A stretch of 47,821 bases of DNA from Desulfobacterales bacterium (GTDB lineage Bacteria; Desulfobacterota; Desulfobacteria; Desulfobacterales; JAEINQ01), in contig JAEINQ010000052.1 in NCBI GenBank assembly GCA_016342285.1, forward strand, positions 1 to 47,821, written 5' to 3'. Shown piece by piece: positions 15,061 to 23,999 of this stretch. Every line of letters starts with the position of its first letter. The first letter of the stretch is position 1. The notes under the pieces were generated by a model. It was not told the origin of the DNA and did no database searches. It worked only from the letters and a program-made list of their open reading frames with translations. The translations under genes were made by a program, and so were the position numbers.

Positions 15061-15696
15061 ATGGCATCACCGTCCGTTCCAAGGCAACCGGCCGCCACCC
15101 ATCGAGAAAACCAAAAGGCTCAAACCCGGGCATTGATTCTGGAAACCGCCCGCAACCTCTTTGAAGAGGCAGGGTTTGAAAAAGCAACCATGAGGGCCAT
15201 CGCAGCCCGGGCCCAGATGGGATATGGCACCATCTTCAAACATTTTACCAACAAACGAGATCTGCTGGCCGCGTGCCTGCACGATGCAATCGACGCCACG
15301 CTGGCGGATGCATTTGAGTCTCTTCCCGCCGAGGCCGGCCTGCGGCAACAGTTTATACATCTGGCCCGGGCGCTGATCCACCACTACGGCCGCCGGCCCC
15401 AACTCTCCAGGACCCTCATTGAAGGGATGATCCATGTGGATGGCACCTGGAAAACCGCTCTGGACGGCCAGGTGAACCGGTTCCTGGTGACCCTGGAGGA
15501 TCTGGTACAGACCGCCAAAAACCGGGGTGAGATCAGAGACGATGTGGAAAGCGCCCTGCTGGCCCTGTCCTTATTCTCCACTTACTTGATCATCTTGGCC
15601 ATGTCGTTGCGGGCAGCCCGCTTTGATCCGGAGCAGACCATCCACACCCTGGATCAGCTTGTGGATCTGCACCTCACCGGCGCCACGACCCATTAG
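15061..15696 (+). CDS. TetR/AcrR-family regulator
   Basis: The 211-residue protein has the TetR helix-turn-helix at about residues 22-70 (RALILETARNLFEEAGFEKA, GYGTIFKHFTNKRDLLAA) and a helical ligand-binding part after it. It is followed at nine bases by the ferredoxin gene and then AOR, so it probably controls that operon, perhaps in response to an aldehyde or acid. The palindrome at 15018 is its likely operator. The ligand is unknown. Confidence 0.88.
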   Translation: MASPSVPRQPAATHRENQKAQTRALILETARNLFEEAGFEKATMRAIAARAQMGYGTIFKHFTNKRDLLAACLHDAIDATLADAFESLPAEAGLRQQFIHLARALIHHYGRRPQLSRTLIEGMIHVDGTWKTALDGQVNRFLVTLEDLVQTAKNRGEIRDDVESALLALSLFSTYLIILAMSLRAARFDPEQTIHTLDQLVDLHLTGATTH

Positions 15697-15705
15697 GAGG
15701 CACAC

Positions 15706-16314
15706 GTGGCCTATCGCAAATTCATTGCCTGGGATGCCCGATCCTGCACCGGTTGTCGCCTGTGCGAAGCGGCCTGCTCCCTGGGGGACGGAGACGGCAT
15801 TTCACCGGCCATGTCCGCCATCCGTGTGGAGGAAGACCGAATCCATGTGTGTCGCCAGTGCGATCCGCCTGCCTGCGTTGCTGCCTGTCCGACCCATGCC
15901 CTGGATGACGGGCTCCCCTCGGACGCCTGCCTGGGGTGCGGGTTGTGCGTTGCGGCCTGCACCCATGAATCGATCTTCCAGCCTGGCCCCAAAGCCCGGC
16001 CCATCAAGTGCGACTTATGCGGGGGGGAATCTCCAAGGTGCGTGGCCATCTGTCCTTCCGGTGCCCTGGCCCTGATGGGCAAGGGCTGCTGGGCCGCTTT
16101 GGGCCGACGGGTGCAGCTAAACTGGGGGCGGATGAGAGTCGAAATCGGCCTTGTTCTTAAAACCCGGAGCAACCTGCTGCTGTTGCGCATGGCTCGCAGC
16201 CGGATCGTCCGGGTCAGGGCGGGCAGGCCGGACACCTGGCTCAACCGCCTGGTGCTCACCCCCATGGTCAAGCCGTTTGAAAAAATCTTCCATTCATCCC
16301 AGGAGAAGCAATGA
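15706..16314 (+). CDS. Ferredoxin-like subunit with four [4Fe-4S] clusters, partner of AOR
   Basis: The 203-residue protein has four cysteine groups: CTGCRLCEAAC, CRQCDPPACVAAC, CLGCGLCVAAC and CDLCGGESPRCVAIC. These would hold four [4Fe-4S] clusters, as in the HycB/DmsB-like electron-transfer subunits. The last ~70 residues are basic and lack cysteines. It starts at GTG 15706 with AGGAGG seven bases before, and its stop overlaps the AOR start. It most likely carries electrons from AOR to another carrier. Confidence 0.87.
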   Translation: MAYRKFIAWDARSCTGCRLCEAACSLGDGDGISPAMSAIRVEEDRIHVCRQCDPPACVAACPTHALDDGLPSDACLGCGLCVAACTHESIFQPGPKARPIKCDLCGGESPRCVAICPSGALALMGKGCWAALGRRVQLNWGRMRVEIGLVLKTRSNLLLLRMARSRIVRVRAGRPDTWLNRLVLTPMVKPFEKIFHSSQEKQ

Positions 16315-18161
16315 TGGCCGGATATGTCGGAAACATCATGCACGTCGATCTCACCCGCCAAACGGTAACCTGCAGCCCCCTGCCTTCGGCATTCATCGAC
16401 GGGTTCATCGGCGGCCGGGGAATTAACAGCAAGCTGGTGCATGACGGACTGGGAGAAAATATCGATCCCCTCGGCCCGGAAAATCTTCTCGTGTTCGGGG
16501 TGGGGCCCCTGGTGGGTACCCTGGCGCCTGGCGCCGGACGCTACACGGTTTCCTCCAAATCGCCGCTCACCGGGCTTTTTGCCGACGCCAATGCCGGCGG
16601 CCATTTCGGTCCGGAACTGAAATTTGCCGGCATCGACCATCTGATCATCACCGGCAAACTGGCGGCACCGGGGTATCTTTACATTTCCAACGGACGGGCG
16701 GAATTCCGGCCGGCAGATCACCTCTGGGGCCTGGATACCTGGCAGACCGAGGACCGGTTGCGCCGGGAACTGGGCGACAATCGGCTGCAGGTGGCTGCCA
16801 TCGGACCGGCCGGGGAAAACCGGGTGCGTATGGCCTGCATCATCAACAACAAAAGCCGGGCTGCAGGCCGAACGGGCCTGGGGGCTGTCATGGGCGCCAA
16901 ACGGCTGAAAGCGGTGGTCGTGCGCGGTACCGGCGCTGTGCGGGTGGCCAACCCCGAGGCCCTCAAGCGCCTCACCAGGGAACTGACCGGCAAGATCAAA
17001 AAGGCGTTTTCCTACGCGCTGATGTCCGAATACGGCACCCAGAACTTTACCATGGGGACCAACTTTTTGGGCGCCCTGGTCATCCGCAACTGGTCCGGAT
17101 CAGCGGATTTCGATCAATACAAACGGGTCAGTCCCCAATTGATCCGCAAGAAGCACTATGTCAAGCGCAAGGGGTGCTTTGCCTGCCCCATCGCCTGCGG
17201 CCATCTGTGCGAAGTCAGGGATGGAGAGTTTGCCGGTGAACGGGGAGGCGGCCTTGAGCACGGCGTGACCACCCCTTTTGGCATCGGCTGCGGCATCAGC
17301 GATACCAATGCCTTTGTCCGTTTCAACAACAACTGCAACCGCTACGGTGTGGATGCATTGGAGTTCGGGTTGATGATGGGGGCGGTCATGGAGTGGTCCC
17401 AGAAGGGTCTGGTCAGCAGGGCCGATCTGGGCGGGCGCTCCCTGACATGGGGCGACTACCATGGGGTGTTGCAACTCTTGGACGACACTGTTCAGCGACA
17501 GGGGTTCGGCGCTGTTCTGGCCCTAGGCAGCCTCAAGGCTGCCGAAATCGTGGGCGGCGATGCGGCCTCGTACCTCAACCATATCAAGGGGCTGAGCTGG
17601 GGCGCCGATGATGTACGGCCATTCAAGGGATATGCCCTTTCGCTGGCCACCTCCACGCGGGGCGCCGACCATCTGCGCGGCATGCCGACGGAAGAGATTT
17701 TTTACAGCGTCACCGATCCGGCCAAAGCGATCTCCTACGACAAGGCCGATCTGGTCATCCATTATCAGCGGATCAATACGCTGGCCGATGCCCTCGGCCT
17801 GTGCAAGTTCACCACCCAATCCCTGCTCCAGGCCGTTGGCTTGGAAGACATGAGCGCCATCTACCACGCAGTCACCGGGGAGGAAAAAAGCATGGCGGCG
17901 TTGATCCGGGCCGCGGACCGGATCTACGATCTCGAGCGGATGATGCATGTCCGCGACGGTGTCACCCGCGAGGATGACCTGCCCAGGGGCAAGTGGGCCC
18001 ACGAGCCGGTCCAAGACGGTCCCTTCAAGGGCGAGTTTTTCGATAAGGCGCTTTTTAACCGGATGCTTGATGACTACTATCGGCGGCGCGGCTGGGATGT
18101 GGCCACCGGCGCCCCACAGGTGGCCACTGCCCCTTCGGGGCCCGTCTTGCGGCCATCTTAA
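16311..18161 (+). CDS. aor: Aldehyde:ferredoxin oxidoreductase (tungstopterin enzyme)
   Basis: The 616-residue length and order fit the AOR family. The N-terminal domain contains GGRGINSKLVHDGL and a GPAGEN...RAAGRTGLGAVMG pterin-binding region. The [4Fe-4S] ligands are C289-x2-C292-x3-C296 in GCFACPIACGHLC, with the distal Cys498 in LGLCKF, almost the positions known in Pyrococcus AOR. The family oxidises aldehydes to acids with ferredoxin, using a tungsten bis-pterin. Translation starts in an ATGATG overlapping the ferredoxin stop. Expected to be cytoplasmic. Context with TetR suggests induction by an aldehyde or related metabolite. Confidence 0.92.
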   Translation: MMAGYVGNIMHVDLTRQTVTCSPLPSAFIDGFIGGRGINSKLVHDGLGENIDPLGPENLLVFGVGPLVGTLAPGAGRYTVSSKSPLTGLFADANAGGHFGPELKFAGIDHLIITGKLAAPGYLYISNGRAEFRPADHLWGLDTWQTEDRLRRELGDNRLQVAAIGPAGENRVRMACIINNKSRAAGRTGLGAVMGAKRLKAVVVRGTGAVRVANPEALKRLTRELTGKIKKAFSYALMSEYGTQNFTMGTNFLGALVIRNWSGSADFDQYKRVSPQLIRKKHYVKRKGCFACPIACGHLCEVRDGEFAGERGGGLEHGVTTPFGIGCGISDTNAFVRFNNNCNRYGVDALEFGLMMGAVMEWSQKGLVSRADLGGRSLTWGDYHGVLQLLDDTVQRQGFGAVLALGSLKAAEIVGGDAASYLNHIKGLSWGADDVRPFKGYALSLATSTRGADHLRGMPTEEIFYSVTDPAKAISYDKADLVIHYQRINTLADALGLCKFTTQSLLQAVGLEDMSAIYHAVTGEEKSMAALIRAADRIYDLERMMHVRDGVTREDDLPRGKWAHEPVQDGPFKGEFFDKALFNRMLDDYYRRRGWDVATGAPQVATAPSGPVLRPS

Positions 18162-18276
18162 ATCTTGCACCGGATTCTTCGATCGGATCGATTCCGCCAT
18201 CATGGAAACGTGAACCCCGCCGGGATTGCCGATCTCATCCCATCGACAGCGCCCGATGCATTCCCGCATAGGCGGC

Positions 18277-18352
18277 GATAGCGGAAAAACATTTTCCTTG
18301 GTTCTGCAGCAACACGCCAAAGGCGGGCAAGCCTCGACAATCGCTCAACTCC
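18277..18352 (-). repeat. 75-bp dispersed repeat, copy 4
   Basis: Inverse orientation of the core at 1616-1690 with a few substitutions. It ends 57 bases before the start of the gene at 18410, nearly the same distance as copy 3 from its gene. Confidence 0.78.
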
Positions 18353-18409
18353 GGTGTTATTATCCAGTCGATATCGCGATTAACCGATTTCAACCCCGGA
18401 GGGTCTCCC

Positions 18410-19738
18410 ATGTGCGACACCTTTGTCGTCCTGCCGCCTCAAACCGCAGACGGCGCTGTCATTTTCGGCAAGAACAGCGATCGAGAGCCCAACGAGGCCC
18501 AGTCCCTGGAGTTTCATCCGGCGGCCGGCCATGCCCCCGGCGCCACGGTTCAATGCACCTACATGGAAATCCCCCAGGCCAACGAGACCTATGCCGTGCT
18601 TTTGTCACGGCCCTTCTGGATGTGGGGGGCGGAGATGGGGGCCAACGAACGAGGGCTAGTCATGGGCAACGAGGCGGTCTTTACAAAAATGCCCGTTGAC
18701 AAGACCAGCGGGCTGACCGGCATGGACCTGCTGCGCCTGGCCCTGGAACGGGCCGATACGGCGGAAAACGCCGTGGAGACCCTGGTAGCGCTCCTGGCCG
18801 ACCACGGCCAGGGGGGCATCTGCGGCTACGAAGAAAAGCGCATGGGGTACCACAACAGTTATATCGCGGCCGATCCCAACGAAGCTTGGCTGCTGGAAAC
18901 AGCCGGCCCCCTGTGGGCTGCCCGGCGCATCACAACGGCCTACGCCATCAGCAACGGCCTGACCATCGGTGAAGACTTCGACCGCAGCCATCCGGATCTC
19001 GTCGACACGGCAAAAAAAAGGGGGTGGCTGAAAAAAGGCGACAATTTTAACTTTGCCCGATGCTATTCGGACTGGTTCTACACCACGTTTTCCGCCTGCC
19101 GAACCCGGCAGGAGACAGCCGAAATCTATCTCGGCGAACATGGCGAAAGTTTCCATCTTCCGGCGGCATTTTCCCTTCTTCGAGACCACGGACCGGGTGA
19201 ATACAGGCCGGACAGCCACTTTCTGGGCAACCGGATCTGTGCCCACGCCGGCAACGCCCTGGCCAGAAACGCCACCCAGACCACCGCCTCCCTGGTGGCG
19301 CACCTGTCCCCCGAAGACCGCACCTTCTGGGCTACTGGCACGGCCGCACCCTGCACGGGCCTCTTTAAACCCCTGTGGTTTGAAAGTGGCGGGTTGCCCG
19401 ACATCGGCCCTAAACCCGGCGCTTTATACGACCCCGAAACCCTCTGGTGGCATCATGAAGGGCTTCACCGCAGCGTGCTGACCGACCACGGCCGGCGTCT
19501 CCCCGCGTACGGCCAGGAACGTGACCGCATGGAAGCCCGATGGGTGGCCGATGCCAAGGGCGTCGAAGAAAAAGACCGGCAGGCCTTTTCCGCCGCCGCC
19601 TTTGCCGACGCCCGCAGCCGCACCGACCAATGGATCCAACAGGTCCGGGCCATCGCCCCTGAAACCCGCCAGGGATGGATCTACCGGCGATACTGGGAAA
19701 AGCAGAACCGCCAGGCGAAAATGCCGGCCATTTTTTGA
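18410..19738 (+). CDS. C69-family (secernin/dipeptidase-like) Ntn hydrolase
   Basis: The product begins MCDTFVVLPP, placing Cys2 as the N-terminal nucleophile after loss of Met1, as in peptidase family C69 and secernins. IFGKNSDREPNEAQ, a typical second signature, follows. GANERGLVMGNEAVF and a WLLETAGPLWAAR strand are also family features. The 442-residue length fits the secernin branch. It should be cytoplasmic, as no signal peptide is present. The substrate is unknown; a dipeptide or amide is likely. GGAGG precedes the ATG, and a strong hairpin follows at 19828. Confidence 0.85.
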   Translation: MCDTFVVLPPQTADGAVIFGKNSDREPNEAQSLEFHPAAGHAPGATVQCTYMEIPQANETYAVLLSRPFWMWGAEMGANERGLVMGNEAVFTKMPVDKTSGLTGMDLLRLALERADTAENAVETLVALLADHGQGGICGYEEKRMGYHNSYIAADPNEAWLLETAGPLWAARRITTAYAISNGLTIGEDFDRSHPDLVDTAKKRGWLKKGDNFNFARCYSDWFYTTFSACRTRQETAEIYLGEHGESFHLPAAFSLLRDHGPGEYRPDSHFLGNRICAHAGNALARNATQTTASLVAHLSPEDRTFWATGTAAPCTGLFKPLWFESGGLPDIGPKPGALYDPETLWWHHEGLHRSVLTDHGRRLPAYGQERDRMEARWVADAKGVEEKDRQAFSAAAFADARSRTDQWIQQVRAIAPETRQGWIYRRYWEKQNRQAKMPAIF

Positions 19739-19827
19739 AGGCCCCGTCGAAGATGGATGTCACCGGCCAGTGCCGATCCATGGTACTTACCCATCGATCG
19801 CTTACCGGTAATGGGGCTGCATATAGA

Positions 19828-19854
19828 AAATCCACGCCCGAGGGACGTGGATTT
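19828..19854. terminator. Bidirectional intrinsic terminator
   Basis: AAATCCACG and CGTGGATTT form a nine-base stem with A-run and T-run flanks, between the convergent C69 gene (plus) and GMP reductase gene (minus). It can serve both. Confidence 0.8.
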
Positions 19855-19886
19855 CTACTTCGCTATCAATGGTGTCGAAACGCCCG

Positions 19887-20903
19887 CTAAAGAACCCGAT
19901 GGGGCAGGCTCTCGGTCCGGCCGGCCGGGGTGATCTCGATGTAGTCCAGCTTGCGCTGGAGTTCGGTAATGGTGGAGGCACCGCCGTAGGTCAGCCCCGA
20001 ACGCAGCCCCCCGATGATGTCGGCGATGATGGCGTCCTCGTCCTCCCGGTAGGGGACTTCGGTGGCGATCCCCTCGGCGGTCTTCCACTCGGCCACACCG
20101 CCGTGATAGTCCTGCTGGACCTCACTGCTGGCCATCCCCCGGTAGGTTTTCACCTTTTCTTCAAGGCCGTCCTCGCGCGTCTTGGTGATCACCGCACCGG
20201 GCGTCGGCCGGGTACCGGCCAGCATGCTGCCGACCATGACAAAATCAGCCCCAAAGGCCAGGGCCTTGACGATGTCGCCGGCATAACGGATGCCGCCGTC
20301 AGCCACGATGGACCGGTCTACCCGGGCACAGTTGCGAATGGCGGTGAGGTTCGGGACGCCGAAACCGGTCTTGATGCGTGTGGTACAGACGCTGCCGCCG
20401 CCGATTCCCACTTTGACGATGTCCACACCGCAGGAAGCCAGGAAATCGGCACCGGCGTAAGTTGCCACATTTCCGGCCATGAGACACAGCCCCTCGCCCA
20501 GCAAATCGCGGATCTCCTTGATGGTCTTGCCCACGTAACGGGCATGGGCATGGGCCACGTCCACGCAGAACCGGTTCGCACCGGCGTCACGGAGGGCTTC
20601 GGCCCGCTCCAGGTCTTTTTTCGTACAGCCGATGGAGACGAACGGGGGATACTGACAGTCCTTGAAAACCCGCACATTGTCTTCGATGGACATGAACCGG
20701 TGCAAGACGCCGACGCCGCCTTTGGCCCCGATGAAATCCGCCATGGCCGTCTCGGTGATGGTGTCCATATTGGAGGTCATCACCGGCAGGGCAAGGGTCA
20801 GCTTTTCCCGCTTGCACGTCATGGAAATATCGACGACTTTTCGAGACTCCCAGTGGTTATAGGACGGCACCAGCAGGATGTCGTCGTAGGTGAACGCTTT
20901 CAT
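19887..20903 (-). CDS. guaC: GMP reductase (IMPDH/GMPR family)
   Basis: The 338-residue TIM-barrel protein lacks the CBS insert of IMP dehydrogenase. The catalytic loop GIGGGSVCTTR carries Cys173. The end of the barrel reads GGVAEWKTAEGIATEVPYRE and IIGGLRSGLTYGGA, the pattern of GMP reductases. GMPR deaminates GMP to IMP with NADPH for purine salvage. Some stretches (DVAHAHARYV) look more IMPDH-like, so substrate preference needs care, but the short length and C-terminus favour GMPR. AGGAG lies seven bases before the ATG. It stands alone. Confidence 0.78.
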   Translation of the reverse strand: MKAFTYDDILLVPSYNHWESRKVVDISMTCKREKLTLALPVMTSNMDTITETAMADFIGAKGGVGVLHRFMSIEDNVRVFKDCQYPPFVSIGCTKKDLERAEALRDAGANRFCVDVAHAHARYVGKTIKEIRDLLGEGLCLMAGNVATYAGADFLASCGVDIVKVGIGGGSVCTTRIKTGFGVPNLTAIRNCARVDRSIVADGGIRYAGDIVKALAFGADFVMVGSMLAGTRPTPGAVITKTREDGLEEKVKTYRGMASSEVQQDYHGGVAEWKTAEGIATEVPYREDEDAIIADIIGGLRSGLTYGGASTITELQRKLDYIEITPAGRTESLPHRVL

Positions 20904-21048
20904 TTGTACTCCTTTAAGCCTTGGACATTGGTTATTGGATATTCGACATGGTTCTTACACCTTTTCCTCCGTCTCTTCGCAATGGAAAATCCTGGTGTAC
21001 GGTTCACCACTGACGTGGTGGCGTGTGTCGGCGTAAGGGGGATAAGGG

Positions 21049-21287
21049 TCAGAAATATTTCATTTCCTCAAAAGGCGGTTTTCGTCCGACAATGCCTTCC
21101 AGCATGACCAGTTCGGCATCCTTGTGATTGATCATCGGCGCGACTTGGATGCGTTGGGGTATTTCAAGGCGCCCATGGCGATGGCGTTTCGAATCAGGGC
21201 CGGCACGGCGGCTGGCCCCCCGATACCGGCCATGAGCAGCGTTTTCAAAAACCGCCTTCTACCGTAACTGTCTGTGATCTTCCTCAC
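21049..21287 (-). pseudogene. Tat-signal protein remnant with frameshift
   Basis: From a GTG at 21287 the frame reads SYGRRRFLKTLLMAGIG, a twin-arginine signal with hydrophobic core, and AIAMGALKYP, a plausible cleavage region. It then stops at 21132. Shifting frame at that point gives QRIQVAPMINHKDAELVMLE and an end in FEEMKYF with stop at 21049. Together they suggest a small exported protein of ~80 residues broken by one frameshift, or two unrelated scraps. I do not recognise the mature part. The rest of 20904-21574 holds nothing I can support. Confidence 0.35.
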
Positions 21288-21574
21288 TGTTCCCACCCCC
21301 GCCGGATCGGCCCGCATACGGACCCCGATGGCGTGCCCGGATTCAGTTTCCGGCCACTGGCCGTCGATGGACGGGCTCTCTCCGGTGAAAAGCCGCCCTG
21401 TCAGATCAATGGAAATTCCAGAGTTTCGTGCATTATAACCAGAGGAAGGGTTCAGCGTCCATGGCAAAGATAATAGGGTAACAGGTCCCGGCCCTGGGGC
21501 CCCGGTTTGGGTTTGCACCTTGAAGGGGCTGCGATAATTCGCATCCAGTTCGAAATGCCTTCTTCGAATTGCAT

Positions 21575-22255
21575 CTAAGGCGCCAGCCCCTTTTCCGCCA
21601 TCTCCATGAACCGGTTGAACAGCGTTTCGTGGCTGATTCCATAGGCATCGTGGAAGTATTTTTTTCGCATCTGCAGAACCTGCAGGATCCCCAGGATCTG
21701 CCCCCAGACAATGAGCATCAGTTGGCGCGGGGTCATGTCGGAGCGGATGGTACCGTCGGCGATACCATCGGCGATGGCCCGGGTGACCATGTCGGCGTCG
21801 GCGTCGGTGACGGCCTGGCAGGCTGCCCTTAAATCGCCGGATTCCGGATCGGGCACTGCAAGGCTGTTTTCAGCCGTATCCGGGTAATATACACAGGTTT
21901 TGGCTTCAAAGATCATGATCAGTTCGGCGTATTCCGGGTTGGACAGAGAAAAATCGAATAAAGCCCTTCCCAGCGCGCCCAGACGGCTTCGTCCCGGTCC
22001 GGCCCCGGCCCCGGCATAGGCCTGTTGAAGCATGCTGTTTAGGATTCTCAGTCCGCGCAGCACCACGGCCAGAAAAAGCGCCTCCTTGTCCTTGAAGTAA
22101 AGATAGAGGGTGCGCTTCTTGTATCCGGCTGCCGTGGCAATCTGATCCATGGTGCTCCCCCCGTAGCCGTTTTCAAAAAAGACCTGCTGGGCGACATCCA
22201 CGATGCGGTCGGCACGCTGGGCCTTTTCCAAGGCTTTCCGTTCCGATGGGTCCAT
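21575..22255 (-). CDS. TetR/AcrR-family regulator
   Basis: The N-terminal helix-turn-helix region reads RIVDVAQQVFFENGYGGSTM and AGYKKRTLYLYFKDKEALFL, typical TetR. The remaining ~150 residues are helical and not informative about the ligand. The ATG at 22255 is chosen because AAGGAAGG lies seven bases upstream; a frame extension to 22294 lacks a ribosome site. The gene diverges from the M81 remnant and DUF819 genes, with a perfect palindrome at 22315-22328 between them. Confidence 0.88.
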   Translation of the reverse strand: MDPSERKALEKAQRADRIVDVAQQVFFENGYGGSTMDQIATAAGYKKRTLYLYFKDKEALFLAVVLRGLRILNSMLQQAYAGAGAGPGRSRLGALGRALFDFSLSNPEYAELIMIFEAKTCVYYPDTAENSLAVPDPESGDLRAACQAVTDADADMVTRAIADGIADGTIRSDMTPRQLMLIVWGQILGILQVLQMRKKYFHDAYGISHETLFNRFMEMAEKGLAP

Positions 22256-22314
22256 TACTGCCTTCCTTTCAAAAGCGGAAGTTTTCATTGACAATTAAAC
22301 GGCATGAACACTAA

Positions 22315-22328
22315 TACACCATGGTGTA
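22315..22328. promoter_or_regulatory. Palindromic operator between divergent TetR and M81/DUF819 genes
   Basis: TACACCATGGTGTA is a perfect 14-bp palindrome. A plus-strand TTGACA (22288-22293) with TAATAC 18 bases later overlaps its left edge, so a bound repressor would block transcription towards the DUF819 gene. Confidence 0.65.
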
Positions 22329-22353
22329 ATATTCAATCAATAAGCATGAATAA

Positions 22354-22449
22354 TTGACGGATTGACGGATTGACGGATTGACGGATTGGCGAATTGGCGG
22401 ATTGACGGATTGGCGAATTGGCGGATTGACGGATTGGCGGATTGGCGGA
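22354..22449. repeat. 8-bp tandem repeat (12 units)
   Basis: Twelve units of TTGRCGRA run head to tail: four identical TTGACGGA, then mixtures with TTGGCGGA and TTGGCGAA. The block TTGGCGAA-TTGGCGGA-TTGACGGA occurs twice. It lies between the TetR operator and the M81 remnant, inside the presumed leader. Confidence 0.9.
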
Positions 22450-22485
22450 TTCGGTTTTTGCCGCCCAAATGCAGTGGGGTTGTCG

Positions 22486-22749
22486 ATGAAAAAAAATGCA
22501 ACGATCATCCTTATTACACTGTTCAGCGTTTTGGTATGGGGCGCCCCTGCTGTTTCGGGACCGGCCGATTCCGGCGGAAAAACCGTGGCTATCATCGAAC
22601 TGGCCCAGGAAACCAATGCGTTTTCACCGGTTCCCACCACCCGCCGGGATTTTGAAGCCCGAAGCCTTCTTTACGGAGAAGAGATTATCGCTTTCAGCCG
22701 GATTCCCCACCCGATTTACCCTTTGGATACCATCGAAAGTTGGCGATAA
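22486..22749 (+). pseudogene. N-terminal remnant of an exported M81 (MlrC-like) metallopeptidase
   Basis: The 87-residue frame has a signal peptide (MKKNATIILITLFSVLVWG, cleavage probably near AVSG). It continues with VAIIELAQETNAFSPVPTTR and DFEARSLLYGEEII, the conserved start of M81 peptidases of the MlrC type, where HETNTFSP is usual. The remaining ~400 residues with the metal site are missing. The stop at 22747 lies just before the DUF819 ribosome site, so the remnant may still act as a leader that couples translation. Confidence 0.7.
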
Positions 22750-22760
22750 AGGAGAAGATT

Positions 22761-23906
22761 TTGACCGTTTCCGCAATCATCCTCTTCTATGTTCTCTTCC
22801 CTGTTCTGGTCATCTATCTCTGCCAGCGCTATCCGGCCGCGGACAAGATCGGCGCCGTCATCATCTGCTACGGTGTGGGGATTCTCCTGGGCAACTGCGG
22901 CGTGTTGCCACCGGTCGCCGGCAAGGCCCTGGACGGCATCACCACGGTTACCATCCCCCTGGCCCTTCCGTTGCTGCTTTTTTCCCTGGACGTCCGCAAC
23001 TGGCTGCGGATGGCCGGCAAGACCATGATCTCCCTGTTGCTGATCCTGGTCTCCGTGACGGTCATGGCCATGATCTGCCACCTGGTGTTCGGGCCGCGAA
23101 TCGAAGAGGGGTGGAAGGTCGCCGGTCTGATGATCGGCGTCTACACCGGCGGTACCCCCAACCTGGCGGCCATCAAGACGGCGCTGGATGTCACCCCGAG
23201 CACCTATCTGGCCGTACACACCGCGGACACGGTGGTGTGCGCCGTCTACATTCTTTTTTCCATTACCGTGGCCCAACGGCTCTTCGGCCGGTTCCTGCCA
23301 GCATTCACCTTTGCGGGAACGGACAGCGGCAATGTCCCCCCGGACGATGTTAACGATTACACCGGCATTTTTTGCCCGGCAATCGTCTCCGGACTGCTCA
23401 AAGCCCTGGGGCTGTCGATGCTGATCTTTGCCGTCGGCGGCGGGCTCTCTGTGGTGGTCCCCCAGAATGTGTCCATGACCACAGCGATCCTGGCCATTAC
23501 GACCCTGGGTATCGGGGCATCGCTGGTGGAACGGATCCGCCGCATTCCCATGACGTTCCAGTTGGGCCAGTACCTGATTTTGATCTTCTGTCTGGCTGTG
23601 GCTTCCATGGCCGACCTGACCCGGCTGGTTCACACGGCACCGATCCTGTTGCTGTATGTCACCGTCATGGTCTTCGGGACCCTGTGTCTGCATCTGATCC
23701 TGGCGGCCTTTTTCCGGATCGATACCGATACGGTGATCATCACCAGCATGGCCGCCATCTGCTCGCCTCCCTTTGTCCCCATGGTGGCCGGTGCCCTGAA
23801 AAATCGGGAGATCATCGTTTCCGGGCTGACCACCGGAATCATCGGCTATGCCATCGGCAACTACTTGGGGGTGCTCTGCGCCTATCTGTTTAAAGGCATT
23901 CTCTGA
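22761..23906 (+). CDS. DUF819-family integral membrane protein
   Basis: The 381-residue protein is almost all hydrophobic with about ten to eleven membrane helices. It has the family stretch MIGVYTGGTPNLAAIKTAL in the middle and a matching MAAICSPPFVPMVAGALKN near the end, an internal-repeat arrangement like that of secondary transporters. DUF819 (YjcL) proteins are of unknown function. The TTG at 22761 is preferred because AAAGGAG lies seven bases upstream; the upstream TTG at 22740 is inside the M81 remnant. Its neighbour suggests a link to peptide or amino-acid uptake, but this is inference. Confidence 0.8.
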   Translation: MTVSAIILFYVLFPVLVIYLCQRYPAADKIGAVIICYGVGILLGNCGVLPPVAGKALDGITTVTIPLALPLLLFSLDVRNWLRMAGKTMISLLLILVSVTVMAMICHLVFGPRIEEGWKVAGLMIGVYTGGTPNLAAIKTALDVTPSTYLAVHTADTVVCAVYILFSITVAQRLFGRFLPAFTFAGTDSGNVPPDDVNDYTGIFCPAIVSGLLKALGLSMLIFAVGGGLSVVVPQNVSMTTAILAITTLGIGASLVERIRRIPMTFQLGQYLILIFCLAVASMADLTRLVHTAPILLLYVTVMVFGTLCLHLILAAFFRIDTDTVIITSMAAICSPPFVPMVAGALKNREIIVSGLTTGIIGYAIGNYLGVLCAYLFKGIL

Positions 23907-23999
23907 CCCATTGCATTTCCTTGAAAAAATGGATGTTTCCGGGCCTATACGCTCCTAAGTTGAGCGATAACCGATGAACCGATGCCCCAGGGACAATTC

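Noticed and set aside
22354..22449. Tandem repeat as a CRISPR array
   Set aside because: Units are 8 bp and contiguous, with no spacers and no cas genes.
23956..23968. GTTGAGCGAT as another copy of the 75-bp repeat
   Set aside because: Only about ten bases match one edge of the repeat.
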